Source: an uncultured Planctomycetaceae bacterium (GTDB taxonomy: Bacteria > Planctomycetota > Planctomycetia > Planctomycetales > Planctomycetaceae). Taken from it: a stretch of DNA of 64,000 nucleotides. The translations under genes were made by a program, and so were the position numbers. Positions 34,859 to 44,437 of this stretch are shown piece after piece (within the stretch, counting starts at the first letter, position 1; each line of letters opens with the position of its first letter). The DNA lies in NCBI GenBank assembly GCA_943787265.1, contig CALSLT010000006.1, forward strand, positions 186,001 through 250,000, in the 5' to 3' direction. The notes below the pieces were generated by a model that was given only the letters and a program-made list of their open reading frames with translations, was not told where the DNA came from and did no database searches.

Positions 34859-36517
34859 ATGCCTCAGCTACTGATCAAAGGCGGAACGGTTTACGACCCG
34901 AAGAACGAAATCGACGGCGAAGTGCGCGATATCTGGATTCAGGATGGTCGAATTATCGATGCTCCGTCTGATGTTTCGACGAAGGCTGACAAGACAATCG
35001 ATGCGACCGGCTATGTCATCATGCCGGGCGGTGTCGACATGCACTGCCACATCGCCGGACCGAAGGTCAACACAGCTCGCAAGATGATGCCCGACGACAA
35101 GCGTTTGGCTCCGATGGTTCATCGGACAATGCACACCCGGTCGGGGACGACGGGCGCTGTGCCGAGCACATGGGCAACCGGATACCTCTATTCGGGGCTC
35201 GGTTATACGACGGCCTTTGATGCCGCCGTGCCACCGCTGGCCGCTCGGCACACGCACGAAGAACTCGAAGACACGCCGATCATCGACAAAGGCTTCTACG
35301 TGATGATGGGCAATAACCATTACATCATGAAGCAGCTTAAGGAGAAGGACCCGGAAAAGGTCAAAGCCTGCGTCGCCTGGCTGATCAATTCGGCGAAAGG
35401 TTACGGAGCGAAACTGGTCAATCCCGGCGGAGTCGAAGCCTGGAAAAGCGGACAGCGAAACGTCGACACACTTGATGAAACAGTCGACGGGTTCGACATC
35501 AAGCCGCGCGACATCATTCAAGGAGTCGCGCGAGCAGTCGATGAACTCGGCATGCCGCACCCGGTCCATCTTCACTGTAATAATCTGGGCCTGCCCGGAA
35601 ACCACGACACGACCTTCGAGACGATGAAGGCGTTGGAAGGCTACCGCGGACATCTCACGCATATCCAGTTCCACAGCTACGGCGGCGACCCGAACGACCA
35701 ACTGACGTTCAAGTCGGAAGTCCCGCGTCTCGCTCAGTACGTGAATGAGAATAAGAATTTGACGGTCGACGTTGGGCAGGTGATGTTCGACAAGACGACG
35801 TCGATGACCGGCGACGGACCTCTGGGCTACTTCCTGCACAAAGTGCTCGGCCGCAAATGGTTCAGCGGTGACACCGAAATGGAAGCTGGCTGCGGCATCG
35901 TCCCGATCGAATACCGCAACAAGAGCATGATCCACACGCTTCAGTGGGCGATCGGCTTGGAGTGGTATCTGATGGTCGACGATCCGTGGAGAATCGGCAT
36001 GAGCACCGACCATCCCAACGGCGGCTCGTTCATGGCCTACCCGGAAATCATCGCGCTGCTGATGGACCGAGGCCGTCGTCAGGAAGTGCTCGACAAGGCT
36101 CCGGACGGAGTCGCTGAACGCTGCAACCTTGCTGACCTCAGTCGGGAATACACGCTGTACGAAATCGCGATCATCACGCGAGCGTCGCCAGCCAGAATCC
36201 TCGGCCTGCAGAACAAGGGGCATCTGGGAACCGGCGCCGATGCCGACGTTACGATCTACAGCCGCGACGACGACATTCAAAGAATGTTCGAACTGCCGCG
36301 GTACGTCGTGAATCGAGGCGAAATCGTTGTTGACGACGGCGAAGTTCGATCAAACGCGGAAGGCAAGCTGCTGCACGTCGCGCCGGACTTCGACCTCGAC
36401 ATGATCCCGGACATCCAGGACTGGTTCGAGGATCACTACACGATCCAGTTCCGCAACTACCCGGTCGATCAGAATTACCTTTCGAATCCCGAACAGGTGC
36501 CGACGACGATATCCTGA
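34859..36517 (+). CDS. fwdA: Formylmethanofuran dehydrogenase/hydrolase subunit A
   Basis: 552 residues from ATG 34859 (a TTG sits directly before it). Amidohydrolase fold: His62-x-His64 in GGVDMHCHIAGPK, a Lys in LVNPGGVEAWKSGQ expected to be carboxylated as metal bridge, HLHCNNLGLPGNHDTT, HIQFHSYGG and the catalytic Asp in GMSTDHPNGGSF. These match FwdA/FhcA, which hydrolyses or forms the N-formyl bond of the carrier at a dinuclear zinc site. No good RBS is visible, and the region upstream is the inverted-repeat element, so its expression may depend on read-through from fwdB or a promoter inside the element. Confidence 0.93.
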   Translation: MPQLLIKGGTVYDPKNEIDGEVRDIWIQDGRIIDAPSDVSTKADKTIDATGYVIMPGGVDMHCHIAGPKVNTARKMMPDDKRLAPMVHRTMHTRSGTTGAVPSTWATGYLYSGLGYTTAFDAAVPPLAARHTHEELEDTPIIDKGFYVMMGNNHYIMKQLKEKDPEKVKACVAWLINSAKGYGAKLVNPGGVEAWKSGQRNVDTLDETVDGFDIKPRDIIQGVARAVDELGMPHPVHLHCNNLGLPGNHDTTFETMKALEGYRGHLTHIQFHSYGGDPNDQLTFKSEVPRLAQYVNENKNLTVDVGQVMFDKTTSMTGDGPLGYFLHKVLGRKWFSGDTEMEAGCGIVPIEYRNKSMIHTLQWAIGLEWYLMVDDPWRIGMSTDHPNGGSFMAYPEIIALLMDRGRRQEVLDKAPDGVAERCNLADLSREYTLYEIAIITRASPARILGLQNKGHLGTGADADVTIYSRDDDIQRMFELPRYVVNRGEIVVDDGEVRSNAEGKLLHVAPDFDLDMIPDIQDWFEDHYTIQFRNYPVDQNYLSNPEQVPTTIS

Positions 36518-36550
36518 TCTCGAAGCTGACAATCTTTCTGACGAAGATTT

Positions 36551-36621
36551 AACCACGGAAGACACGAATTTTCACGGAAAGTTGAGCCTTTCTTCCGTGT
36601 AATTTCGTGTCTTCCGTGGTT
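36551..36621. repeat. 29-bp inverted repeat, CCACGGAAGACACG family
   Basis: AACCACGGAAGACACGAATT ... AATTTCGTGTCTTCCGTGGTT: arms 36551-36579 and 36593-36621, 27 of 29 positions complementary. Situated between fwdA and the malate dehydrogenase gene; it can act as a transcript end hairpin. Confidence 0.75.
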
Positions 36622-36754
36622 CTTCTCACTTCAGGCTGAATGACCGGATTTGAGTATGCCAGACAGTGGTGCCCTGACGCGGGTCGCAATTAGAATCCCG
36701 CGCCGCTTGAGATATCACCACACCGTTCAGGATTAGAGGATTCAGGAGTTCGCC

Positions 36755-37747
36755 ATGAAAGACCCCATTCGCGTTGCAGTTACCGGAGCCGCTGGAAACA
36801 TTGGCTACGCTCTTGTCTTCCGTCTGGCATCGGGACAGGTCTTTGGCCCGGATCAGCCGGTCATCGTTCATCTGGTCGAAATCCCGCCAGTTCTGCCATC
36901 GCTCGATGGCGTCCACATGGAACTCGACGACTGTGCGTTTCCGACGCTCGCGGGAGTTGTCAAAGCTGACAGCGATCACCTGGAAGACGCCTTCGCCGAC
37001 TGTAACCTTGTCCTGTGCGTGGGCAGCGTGCCTCGTAAAGCTGGCATGGAACGCGGCGACCTGATCAAGGTCAACGGTCCGATTTTCACCAGCACAGGCA
37101 AGGCCATCAACGCCGCCGCTGCGAAAGACGTTCGAGTCGTCGTCGTCGGGAACCCCTGCAACACCAACTGCCTGATCGCCATGTCGAATGCTCCGGACGT
37201 TCCGCGAGACCGCTGGTACGCCATGACCCGGCTCGACCAGAACCGTGCCGTCACGCAGCTCGCTCAGAAATCCGGCCAGCACGTTTCTGATGTGCAGAAC
37301 CTGACGATCTGGGGCAACCACTCGGCAACTCAGTACCCGGATTTCTACAACACAAAGATTGGCGGGAAGGCAGCCGCTGAAGTCATCGGTGACGAAGCCT
37401 GGCTGCAGGGCGAGTTCATCGAATGCGTCCAGAAACGCGGTGCCGCCGTCATTAAAGCTCGCGGAGCATCCAGTGCCGCATCAGCCGCCAACGCCGCACT
37501 CGACAATGTTCGAGACATCTGGTTCCCGACGCCGGAAGGCCAGACCTTCAGCGCCGCTGTCTGCAGCGACGGCAGCTACGGAATCGACGAAGGTCTCATC
37601 GCCAGCATGCCGATGACCAGCGACGGCCAGACCTGGACCCCAGCTCAAGGCTTCGAACACAACGAATTCGCTCAAGCCAAGATCGACGCCACCATCGCCG
37701 AACTTCGCGAAGAACGAGACACGGTCAAAGACCTTCTGCCAAATTAG
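36755..37747 (+). CDS. mdh: Malate dehydrogenase (NAD-dependent)
   Basis: 330 residues. Rossmann motif [11 protein letters not shown] at 10-20, the substrate Arg pair in [12 protein letters not shown] (94 and 100), [17 protein letters not shown] (Arg159) and the catalytic His189 in [13 protein letters not shown]. This pattern is that of the cytosolic-type malate dehydrogenases rather than LDH-like ones. AGGA upstream at good spacing. It serves the TCA cycle, converting malate and oxaloacetate. It is followed by its own terminator; the C1 genes upstream are separated by a palindrome. Confidence 0.95.
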   Translation: MKDPIRVAVTGAAGNIGYALVFRLASGQVFGPDQPVIVHLVEIPPVLPSLDGVHMELDDCAFPTLAGVVKADSDHLEDAFADCNLVLCVGSVPRKAGMERGDLIKVNGPIFTSTGKAINAAAAKDVRVVVVGNPCNTNCLIAMSNAPDVPRDRWYAMTRLDQNRAVTQLAQKSGQHVSDVQNLTIWGNHSATQYPDFYNTKIGGKAAAEVIGDEAWLQGEFIECVQKRGAAVIKARGASSAASAANAALDNVRDIWFPTPEGQTFSAAVCSDGSYGIDEGLIASMPMTSDGQTWTPAQGFEHNEFAQAKIDATIAELREERDTVKDLLPN

Positions 37748-37773
37748 GCAAAAGCTGAATCACCAGACTGCAA

Positions 37774-37807
37774 GACGCCGGCATGTAATATGTCGGCGTC
37801 TTTTTTG
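37774..37807 (+). terminator. Rho-independent terminator of mdh
   Basis: GACGCCGGCAT ... ATGTCGGCGTC is an 11-bp stem with one mismatch and a TTTTTTG tail. Confidence 0.9.
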
Positions 37808-37828
37808 TTTGCCGGCTCGCCAGTTTTC

Positions 37829-37888
37829 AGCCACAGAGTTCACAGAGGACACAAATTTTTCTCCGTGTCCTCTGTGAACTCTGTGGCT
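37829..37888. repeat. Perfect 24-bp inverted repeat
   Basis: Arms AGCCACAGAGTTCACAGAGG-ACAC (37829-37852) and its exact complement (37865-37888) with a 12-base spacer. The right arm covers two bases of the stop codon of the neighbouring minus-strand gene. Confidence 0.85.
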
Positions 37889-38822
37889 AATTTTCTTCGG
37901 AACTCGTTCTTTCGTCAGGCAGAGCCTGACCTGCGGTCGGTACCCGAAGCCTCGCGTCGATCCATTCCGGGTCGACGAACCGCTTCAACAGCCAGCGGAA
38001 CGTGTGCTCGATGCGTTCTTCTGTACGGAGCAACTCGTCTGCGGAAGGCGAATCGGCAACTGGTGCTTCAGCAACTGGAACAAAACCGTGCAGTTCCAGA
38101 TGCATCGCCCACTTCTCGTGGCGAGCTGATTCGTTGACCCGGTCCATCACTCGCTTTGCCCAGACCATCCCAAACGAATCCATAAAGTCGAACCAGAGAA
38201 CATCGAAGCGGCTGATCTCGTCGTCTGGTTCCGCTTTGGATCGACGATTGGTTTCTGAAATGGCCAGCAGAAATCCGAGCGAAGCAATGAATCGTGCGGT
38301 GCTGCGTTCCGGAAAGAAATCAGGCGAGGCGACCGACATCGGCACAACCAGCAGAACGATCGACACGGCATAGTAGAACGTCGACATCGTGTAGCGAGTG
38401 CCGAAGTAGTTACCGCCTGACATGATCAGGACGAGGCCAAGGCCGACAAGTGCCGGCACTTCGATTTCGATCGAGTCTACTGGACGAGCCACCTGAAACG
38501 AAGCGACCGCTGGCCACATCAGAACCAGGACCAACGGTAACAGCACGAAGAATGCCCACGCGCTGGCTCCGGGGCGTCGTGCTCCCAGAACCGCAATCCC
38601 TGGGCACAGCAGCACGACCGCGGCGAAATACCAGCCGAGATCAACCCAGCCGTTGGCTTGCTCCGGATCTATCAGTTCGATCGATTGAGCCACGATCGCG
38701 ACCACCAGACCACCGATCGCACAGCACGTTGCCGTTGGCAATGTCGTTTGCCGGAGCCGTTTCAGACTACGCGCGACAACCCACAGCAAAATCAGCAAGT
38801 TGGCAATAATCACGACGGACAC
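37887..38822 (-). CDS. Multi-pass membrane protein, unknown
   Basis: 311 residues. Six or seven hydrophobic segments in residues 1-200 (e.g. VVIIANLLILLWVVA, ATCCAIGGLVVAIVAQSIELI, WAFFVLLPLVLVLMW, VGLGLVLIMSGGNYFGTRY) are followed by a soluble domain of about 110 residues with a WFDFMDSFGMVWAKRVMDRVNESARHEKW segment. I do not recognise the family. The last codons contain a REP-like palindrome (GTCAGGCAGAGCCTGAC, 37914-37930) and the stop lies in the 24-bp inverted repeat, so the C terminus may have been recruited from repeat DNA. Confidence 0.75.
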   Translation of the reverse strand: MSVVIIANLLILLWVVARSLKRLRQTTLPTATCCAIGGLVVAIVAQSIELIDPEQANGWVDLGWYFAAVVLLCPGIAVLGARRPGASAWAFFVLLPLVLVLMWPAVASFQVARPVDSIEIEVPALVGLGLVLIMSGGNYFGTRYTMSTFYYAVSIVLLVVPMSVASPDFFPERSTARFIASLGFLLAISETNRRSKAEPDDEISRFDVLWFDFMDSFGMVWAKRVMDRVNESARHEKWAMHLELHGFVPVAEAPVADSPSADELLRTEERIEHTFRWLLKRFVDPEWIDARLRVPTAGQALPDERTSSEEN

Positions 38823-39493
38823 TGTTGAGCGATCCAGCTTGTGGCAATTGACGATTCATCCATCCACGGCAGCATCTGACGAGGCAGTGCCTCAGACCAT
38901 TCGAGCTACCGCTCGGAATTGAAACCTCGATTCAACGTGAACAAGTTCCGTCCAATCAGGACTCTGACACGCTGCCGAGTTCGCACTGTATCGGTTCCAA
39001 CAATCGCGCCAACTGGGCCAGTCACAACCGGGCTGGCACGCGAATCCGGCACATTGCTTCCGTCTGGTAGGGTTTCGCAGGATCGCCCGCACGAAAAGCG
39101 TAAACACTTAAAGAACCGAGTTTGACAGCCCTGTCACGTGACCTAGGTTCCTTTCGCGAGCTTACCGGAGACGGACTTCGCCGAACGACATTTTGTTTTT
39201 GTTCGGTTGGACCCTTCCCTTAAGAATCCGTCGCCTTTCGTCACAGCTGGTTCCTGCATGGAGCGAACCGCTGAGGTGGGCCTGAAAGGCGTGAGCCCCG
39301 GACTCGCACGCTGCGGACAGACAGAGCAACGGAGTTCTGTCCAACGACTGAGTGGGAGTTTCATTTCGTATCTGTCTAAGGAATGCGTCTGGAACATCTG
39401 TAACTACGACCTCTGATGACAACCGGGCAGTTGTAGAGGTCGGAGCAACAGATCACGGGAAGACACATTTCGCGACAAAGAAGGCGGCGTGCC
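38823..39493. other. Divergent gene-free region
   Basis: 671 bases between a minus-strand membrane protein gene and the plus-strand HTH-receiver gene. I see no gene, repeat or named regulatory element. Confidence 0.4.
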
Positions 39494-40072
39494 ATGCAAC
39501 CGAAGCAGATTCTGACAACAGGCGAAATCGCAAAGTATTGCGGAGTTAATTTTCGCACAGTTATTCGCTGGATCGAACGCGGACGATTGACCGCTTACCA
39601 GCTACCCGGACGCGGCGACAACCGCGTAACGGTTGAGGATTTCATCGATTTCCTCAAAGAAAACAGTATGCCGATTCCTGAAGACTTCTCGCAGCGGGAA
39701 CGTCGAGTGCTGATCGTCGAAAACGATCCGGCTCTGGCGACTCAGGTCGAAGAAGCTCTGAAGAATTCAGGCTTTGAAACAACCGTCGCTTCGGATGGCT
39801 TCCACGCAGGATCACTGCTGGGAACGTTCAAGCCATCGGTCATGGTTCTTGACCTGCGGATTCCTGGCCTGAGTGCCAACGACATCGTCGCTTTCATTCG
39901 TACCGCCAGCGGTATGGATCGATGCAAAGTGATGATCGTTGCTTCGGACGGAACCGCTCCGGGAGCCGACACTCCTCTTCCAACGGGAGCCGACGGCTAC
40001 ATCAGCCAGCCGTTCTCGAACGAAGAACTCGTTAACAAAGTGACTCAACTGCTCGAGCCAAGCTACGTCTAA
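39494..40072 (+). CDS. Excisionase-type HTH fused to a receiver-like domain
   Basis: 192 residues. Residues 5-58 are a MerR/excisionase-type winged HTH (LTTGEIAKYCGVNFRTVIRWIERGRLTAYQLPGRGDNRVTVEDFIDFL). Residues 70-190 are a CheY-like receiver: acidic pair in VENDPA (Glu76, Asp78) and phospho-acceptor Asp120 in VMVLDLRIPG. The conserved Lys near the end is replaced by Gln172 (GADGYISQPF). The order DNA-binding then receiver is the reverse of normal response regulators. No histidine kinase is near. It is probably a transcription regulator whose phosphorylation response may be altered. Confidence 0.88.
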   Translation: MQPKQILTTGEIAKYCGVNFRTVIRWIERGRLTAYQLPGRGDNRVTVEDFIDFLKENSMPIPEDFSQRERRVLIVENDPALATQVEEALKNSGFETTVASDGFHAGSLLGTFKPSVMVLDLRIPGLSANDIVAFIRTASGMDRCKVMIVASDGTAPGADTPLPTGADGYISQPFSNEELVNKVTQLLEPSYV

Positions 40073-40166
40073 GCTTGACGCGAAGTCAGTTGAGAAGCTG
40101 TGACATTCGAATCGTCTGTCGCAGAAGCCGTTCAGGTTGCACACCGTCTGGTCGCGTGACACGCCC

Positions 40167-40184
40167 GTCGAAATTTCGACGGAG
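40167..40184. repeat. Perfect 18-bp palindrome between convergent genes
   Basis: CCGTCGAAATTTCGACGG lies between the HTH-receiver gene (stop 40072) and rph (stop 40243). It could be a protein site or a weak transcript-end hairpin. Confidence 0.5.
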
Positions 40185-40242
40185 ACCTCGCGACCAGACG
40201 TTCGGCTTGCGCTGAGCCCGAAAACGTGCACAAAGCATCGAG

Positions 40243-40959
40243 CTACTCGACGCCGAGTACTTTGTTCTGCAGAGCGACCAACTCGCGGATGCCCTTCTCG
40301 GCAAAGTCGAGTTGCTTGTTCAGAACGTCGCGGCCGAATGTTCGCCCTTCGGCTGTTCCCTGAACTTCGACGAACTCGCCCTCGCTCGTCATGACGACGT
40401 TCATGTCGACTTCCGCCGCGCTGTCCTCGACGTAGCACAAATCGAGCAGCACGTTACTTTCGACCATCCCGACGCTGATCGCGGCCACGTTTGCTTTCAG
40501 AACCGGCCGATCTGCTGGCAGGTCATCAAGCGTCTTCAAAGCGGCCGCCAGTGCGATGTACCCGCCCGTGATGCTGGCCGTTCGCGTTCCGCCGTCAGCT
40601 TCCAGAACGTCGCAGTCGATGGTGATAGTCCGCGGGCCGAGCGCCTCGAAGTCGACAACCGACCGCAAACTGCGGCCGATCAGCCGTTGAATCTCGCTGG
40701 AGCGACCGTTCAGCTTTCCGATCGAGCGTCGGTTACGAGGCGACGTACTGCCCGGCAGCATGCTGTATTCCGCGGTCACCCATCCACTGGGAACTTCGTC
40801 GTGCTTCTTCCACGGCGGCAGCGAGTCGTCGATGCTTGCCGTACAAAGAACGGTCGTCCGTCCCGCTTTGATAAGAACGCTGCCCGGCGCGCTGCCGGTA
40901 TATCCAAGTGTGATGTCTACAGGACGCAGTTCGTCGGGCTGGCGATTGTCACTTCTCAC
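40243..40959 (-). CDS. rph: Ribonuclease PH
   Basis: 238 residues, the normal length. Family motifs: [107 protein letters not shown] and a C-terminal [16 protein letters not shown]. The basic R-x-x-R and [15 protein letters not shown] elements bind phosphate and RNA. It trims tRNA 3' ends by phosphorolysis in a hexameric ring. Confidence 0.96.
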   Translation of the reverse strand: MRSDNRQPDELRPVDITLGYTGSAPGSVLIKAGRTTVLCTASIDDSLPPWKKHDEVPSGWVTAEYSMLPGSTSPRNRRSIGKLNGRSSEIQRLIGRSLRSVVDFEALGPRTITIDCDVLEADGGTRTASITGGYIALAAALKTLDDLPADRPVLKANVAAISVGMVESNVLLDLCYVEDSAAEVDMNVVMTSEGEFVEVQGTAEGRTFGRDVLNKQLDFAEKGIRELVALQNKVLGVE

Positions 40960-41215
40960 GGGAGACTCCTTCGATCGTGATTTTGATGTTTAATGTATTG
41001 CGAGTTGCGGCGGACTGTACTGACCGCCGGAAGACGTCACAATCTCCGAGAAGTCTCCGCTGTTCTGCGGATTGAAAAAGAACGGGACGCAGAATGCGTT
41101 GAGGAGTCGCTGAGTAGAAGGAGAGGTCTCCATTCATCTCTGCGTTTTCATGCCTGCGACCTCTGCGTTCAAAAACTCTTTAGCTTACAGATGTCATCGC
41201 GTAAGGATGCTCGAA

Positions 41216-43207
41216 ATGGTCAGAGTCATCGCCGCTTCGATTTTGTTGTTGCTGCCGTTCCTACTTTCCATGAATGCGGCAACGGCTGACGAAGTCGACG
41301 CTCAGCTTGATGCGCGATTCCGAGTTGAGCAGGCTGAGGAGCAGGCCTTCAAAGAAGCCGCCGTGCTGGCGAGTCCGTCGATTGTCCGAATCGACACAGT
41401 CGGTGGGTTGGACATCGTCGGCCGCACGCTCACGTCGAAAGCGCCGACGACCGGCCTCATCGTCAGCGAAGATGGTTTCATCGTCTCCAGCGCGTTCAAT
41501 TTTCTGTCGAAGCCGGCATCCGTGCTGATCACCCTACCCGACGGCCGCCGTTTTCCGGCAAAGACGGTCGCAACCGATCGACTGCGGATGATCACGCTGT
41601 TGAAGATCGAAGTGAGCGGGCTGAAAGTTCCAATCGTCTCCCCAAAGGCCGGCATCAAAGTCGGGCAATGGTCGATCGCTTTGGGAAGAACGTACGACTC
41701 GGCACTGCCCAGCATTTCCGTCGGGATAGTCAGCGCCGTCGATCGGATCTGGGGGAAAGCCATCCAGACCGACGCCAAAATTTCGCCAGTCAACTACGGA
41801 GGCCCGCTCGTCGACACCGAAGGTCGAGTGATGGGAATCCTCGTTCCGCTTTCTCCGCAAGGAAACACGGAATCAGCCGGAGTCGAGTGGTACGATTCTG
41901 GCATTGGCTTTGCCATTTCGCTCGAAGACGTCTTCGCCGTGCTGGACCGTCTGAAGCTGGGCAAAGACTTGAGACCAGGTCTTTCCGGAGTCGCGATCAA
42001 AAGTGCGGACCTCTACGCCGTGCAGCCGGTGATCGACCGAGTGCGCTACGACTCGCCCGCATACAAGGCCGGATTCAAATCGGGCGACGTTATCGAACTC
42101 GTCAACGGCCAGCCGATCAAACGGCTGGTACAATTGTTTGACCAGTTGAAAAGCCGGCTCGAAGGCGACTCACTTGAGATGACCGTATCCCGTGGCGAAG
42201 AAAAGATCACAGAACGCCTAACACTTGTCGGTGAGCTGCTGCCTTACGAAGTCGCGTTCCTGGGAATCCTGCCGCAACGCAAAACCGATTCCGCCGAGAC
42301 CAAACCTGGAGTCGGCGTCCGATTCGTTTACTCAGACAGCCCTGCTGCGTCTGCGGGAATTAAAACCGGCGATCGACTTCTCAAGCTGAATGGCGAGCCG
42401 CTCAGCAGCGTTGAAAATCTGCGAGATCGACTGAGTCGTCTTCGTCCGGAAGCCGAAGTTGAACTGGAAATCGTTCGCGTCGAAGAAACGAGCACAGTCA
42501 ACGCGACGCTCGGTTCCGTCCCGCAGAATGTCCCCGGCCAGATTCCCGCCGTCGTTGCCGCCAGCACAGAAAATGTCGAAGAACCTGAGACCGGACGCTT
42601 CACCGGAAAGGTCGACGGCTACGAGGACGAGTACTGGGCGTTCGTGCCGGAGTCATATTCACCCGCTCAGTCCTATAGTCTGCTCGTCTGGCTTCACCCG
42701 ACGAACACAACGATGGAAGCCACGCTGTACCGCGAGTGGAAAACAATCTGCGAACAGCGCGGCATCATTCTGCTGGCTCCCAAAACGTCAACGCGAACAG
42801 GCTGGACGCCGAACCACGCCGAGTACGTCCGAGATGTCGTGGCAGACTTTCGCGAAAAGTACAATATCGATGATTCACGCACCGCCGTGCATGGACTGGC
42901 AACCGGCGGCGAGTTTGCCGCGGCGGTCGCCTTCCGATTTCCTGACTTGTTCCGTGGCATCGCTCTCGCGAGTACAGCTTTGAAGAATGCCCCTCCGGAA
43001 CACTCACCCGAGTTCCAGGTTCAATTCCACCTGATCTACGGCGACCGCGATCCTTCCGGCGCGTTCGTACAGAAAACTGCCGCCGGTCTCTCACGACTGA
43101 AGTTCCCCGTCACGCTGAGAAAAATCGAAGGCCACCGCGCCGGCTATCCGTCCGCAGATGCCGTCGAAGAAATGGCCCGCTGGCTCGACGCCCTCGACCG
43201 GCTGTAA
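41216..43207 (+). CDS. Exported HtrA-like + PDZ + alpha/beta-hydrolase protein, both catalytic sites degenerate
   Basis: I chose ATG 41216 (663 residues), which has AAGGA eight bases upstream and opens a signal peptide (MVRVIAASILLLLPFLLSMN). An HtrA-like trypsin fold follows, but the nucleophile motif GNSGGP is NYGGP (SPVNYGGPLVD), so Ser is Tyr, and the His region reads ISSAFNFLSKP with no His. Two PDZ domains (VRYDSPAYKAGFKSGDVIELVNGQ; VYSDSPAASAGIKTGDRLLKLNGE) precede a C-terminal esterase-like alpha/beta-hydrolase domain in which the elbow GxSxG is GLATGG (Ser to Ala). A His in IEGHRAGYP remains. The protein is therefore probably a periplasmic binding or scaffold protein. Confidence 0.87.
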   Translation: MVRVIAASILLLLPFLLSMNAATADEVDAQLDARFRVEQAEEQAFKEAAVLASPSIVRIDTVGGLDIVGRTLTSKAPTTGLIVSEDGFIVSSAFNFLSKPASVLITLPDGRRFPAKTVATDRLRMITLLKIEVSGLKVPIVSPKAGIKVGQWSIALGRTYDSALPSISVGIVSAVDRIWGKAIQTDAKISPVNYGGPLVDTEGRVMGILVPLSPQGNTESAGVEWYDSGIGFAISLEDVFAVLDRLKLGKDLRPGLSGVAIKSADLYAVQPVIDRVRYDSPAYKAGFKSGDVIELVNGQPIKRLVQLFDQLKSRLEGDSLEMTVSRGEEKITERLTLVGELLPYEVAFLGILPQRKTDSAETKPGVGVRFVYSDSPAASAGIKTGDRLLKLNGEPLSSVENLRDRLSRLRPEAEVELEIVRVEETSTVNATLGSVPQNVPGQIPAVVAASTENVEEPETGRFTGKVDGYEDEYWAFVPESYSPAQSYSLLVWLHPTNTTMEATLYREWKTICEQRGIILLAPKTSTRTGWTPNHAEYVRDVVADFREKYNIDDSRTAVHGLATGGEFAAAVAFRFPDLFRGIALASTALKNAPPEHSPEFQVQFHLIYGDRDPSGAFVQKTAAGLSRLKFPVTLRKIEGHRAGYPSADAVEEMARWLDALDRL

Positions 43208-43319
43208 GCAGCGTCAGGAGTTGGCCTTTGTCTGCTCGCGTGACAAATTGTCAATTTGCGCGTTGAGAATCTACAGCCATTGCGTTTTTCTTTTTGAGCA
43301 ACCGGCTTGCTTCTCGATC

Positions 43320-43391
43320 CGTCATTCCCTCGCAGGCGGGAAACCAGCCTCCGTACGAACAATCTGGGTACCCGCCTGCGCGGGTATGACG
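43320..43391. repeat. 21-bp inverted repeat, CGTCATTCCC family
   Basis: CGTCATTCCCTCGCAGGCGG-G and the complement of CCCGCCTGCGCGGGTATGAC-G match at 19 of 21 positions. This is a REP-like element of a type seen in many bacteria, placed before the second DUF1559 gene. Confidence 0.8.
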
Positions 43392-43418
43392 AACCTCTCC
43401 CAAATCTGAGGAGCAGCC

Positions 43419-44420
43419 ATGAAATCATTCGCGGGCCACCACCGAAGTTCACACCCACGGTCCGGAATCACCTGGATCGACGTAGTCGTAACAATGCTCA
43501 TCCTACTTGTGCTGGCAGCGCTACTGCTTCCGGCAGTGCGGGACGGTCGCGGCCCAGCGCGTCGGGCCGAATGTCAGAACAATATGAAGCAGTTGTGCAC
43601 GGCAGTGATGAACTACGCATCAAAATCGGACAAACATTATTTACCGTGGCTGGCTGTTGAGAATGACGACGGGATCGTTTCCAACTGGCTGACCGATTTG
43701 CTGCCGATGCTGGATAACTCAGCACTTCGTCGAGAATGGGACTCCCTTACGCCCGCAGCACGTGCTGAGTTAGACATCAGTCTGAAAATGTTTCAGTGCC
43801 GGAAAGATCCAACTTCATTTCAGGTCAGCGGAGGTCTTAGCTACGTCGCAAACGCTGGCTATGGCCATTTTCAAGTCGACGAAAGAACGGGAGCTGTTTA
43901 CGAAACAGTGCCTCATGGGCAAGGCTCAATCGATTGGAATGGCGACGGTGAAGTGTCAGACTTCGATCGACCAATAACAAATGCAACCGGCGTGTTCTGG
44001 CCAAAGCGGAATGGCGACACGTTTCGATCGAGCCTCGACTATATTTCAGCGGGTGACGGACAGACCAACACAATTCTGTTTGCCGAAAGCATAAACGCTG
44101 GAAAGTGGAACTCGGCGAAGACTCTCGACATTGCCTTCGTCGTCGGAGTGAACCGAATCCACTTCGACGGTGACCTTTCAGGTTACCAGTATTTGAGCTT
44201 CGACGAAGCTGATCTTGGCCCTTTCGGAGCTGCCGGAGGAACCATCCCGCGACACACGCCCTCGCCGAGCAGCAATCATCTCGGAACATCAATCTACGGA
44301 TTCGCTGACGGCGCTGCTCGACAGATTTCAGACGAGGTCGATCCGCTAGTCTACCTGAGGCTGATGACTCCGAACGGGCAACGATACGGGCAGACTGTCG
44401 ACGGGTTGGAGAACTACTGA
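43419..44420 (+). CDS. DUF1559 prepilin-like protein with Asp at +5
   Basis: 333 residues. The leader [30 protein letters not shown] has the prepilin pattern, but the residue at +5 after the presumed Gly cleavage site is Asp instead of Glu, and +1 is Ile. ARRAECQNNMKQLCTAVMNYAS matches the AREAARR-x-xCxNNLKQ motif. The C terminus has the H-x9-DG-like SSNHLGTSIYGFADGAARQISD. The gene is intact, unlike the copy at 2.4-3.4 kb, and less similar to the family consensus. It should be an inner-membrane or pseudopilus-like protein; the function of DUF1559 is unknown. Confidence 0.88.
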   Translation: MKSFAGHHRSSHPRSGITWIDVVVTMLILLVLAALLLPAVRDGRGPARRAECQNNMKQLCTAVMNYASKSDKHYLPWLAVENDDGIVSNWLTDLLPMLDNSALRREWDSLTPAARAELDISLKMFQCRKDPTSFQVSGGLSYVANAGYGHFQVDERTGAVYETVPHGQGSIDWNGDGEVSDFDRPITNATGVFWPKRNGDTFRSSLDYISAGDGQTNTILFAESINAGKWNSAKTLDIAFVVGVNRIHFDGDLSGYQYLSFDEADLGPFGAAGGTIPRHTPSPSSNHLGTSIYGFADGAARQISDEVDPLVYLRLMTPNGQRYGQTVDGLENY

Positions 44421-44437
44421 AGGCAACACTTTTGCAG

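Noticed and set aside
31133-36517. One long C1 operon from the TRIC-like gene to fwdA
   Set aside because: TRIC and zinc-ribbon proteins have no known link to C1 transfer, the gap before fwdD is 254 bases, and the inverted-repeat element splits the cluster.
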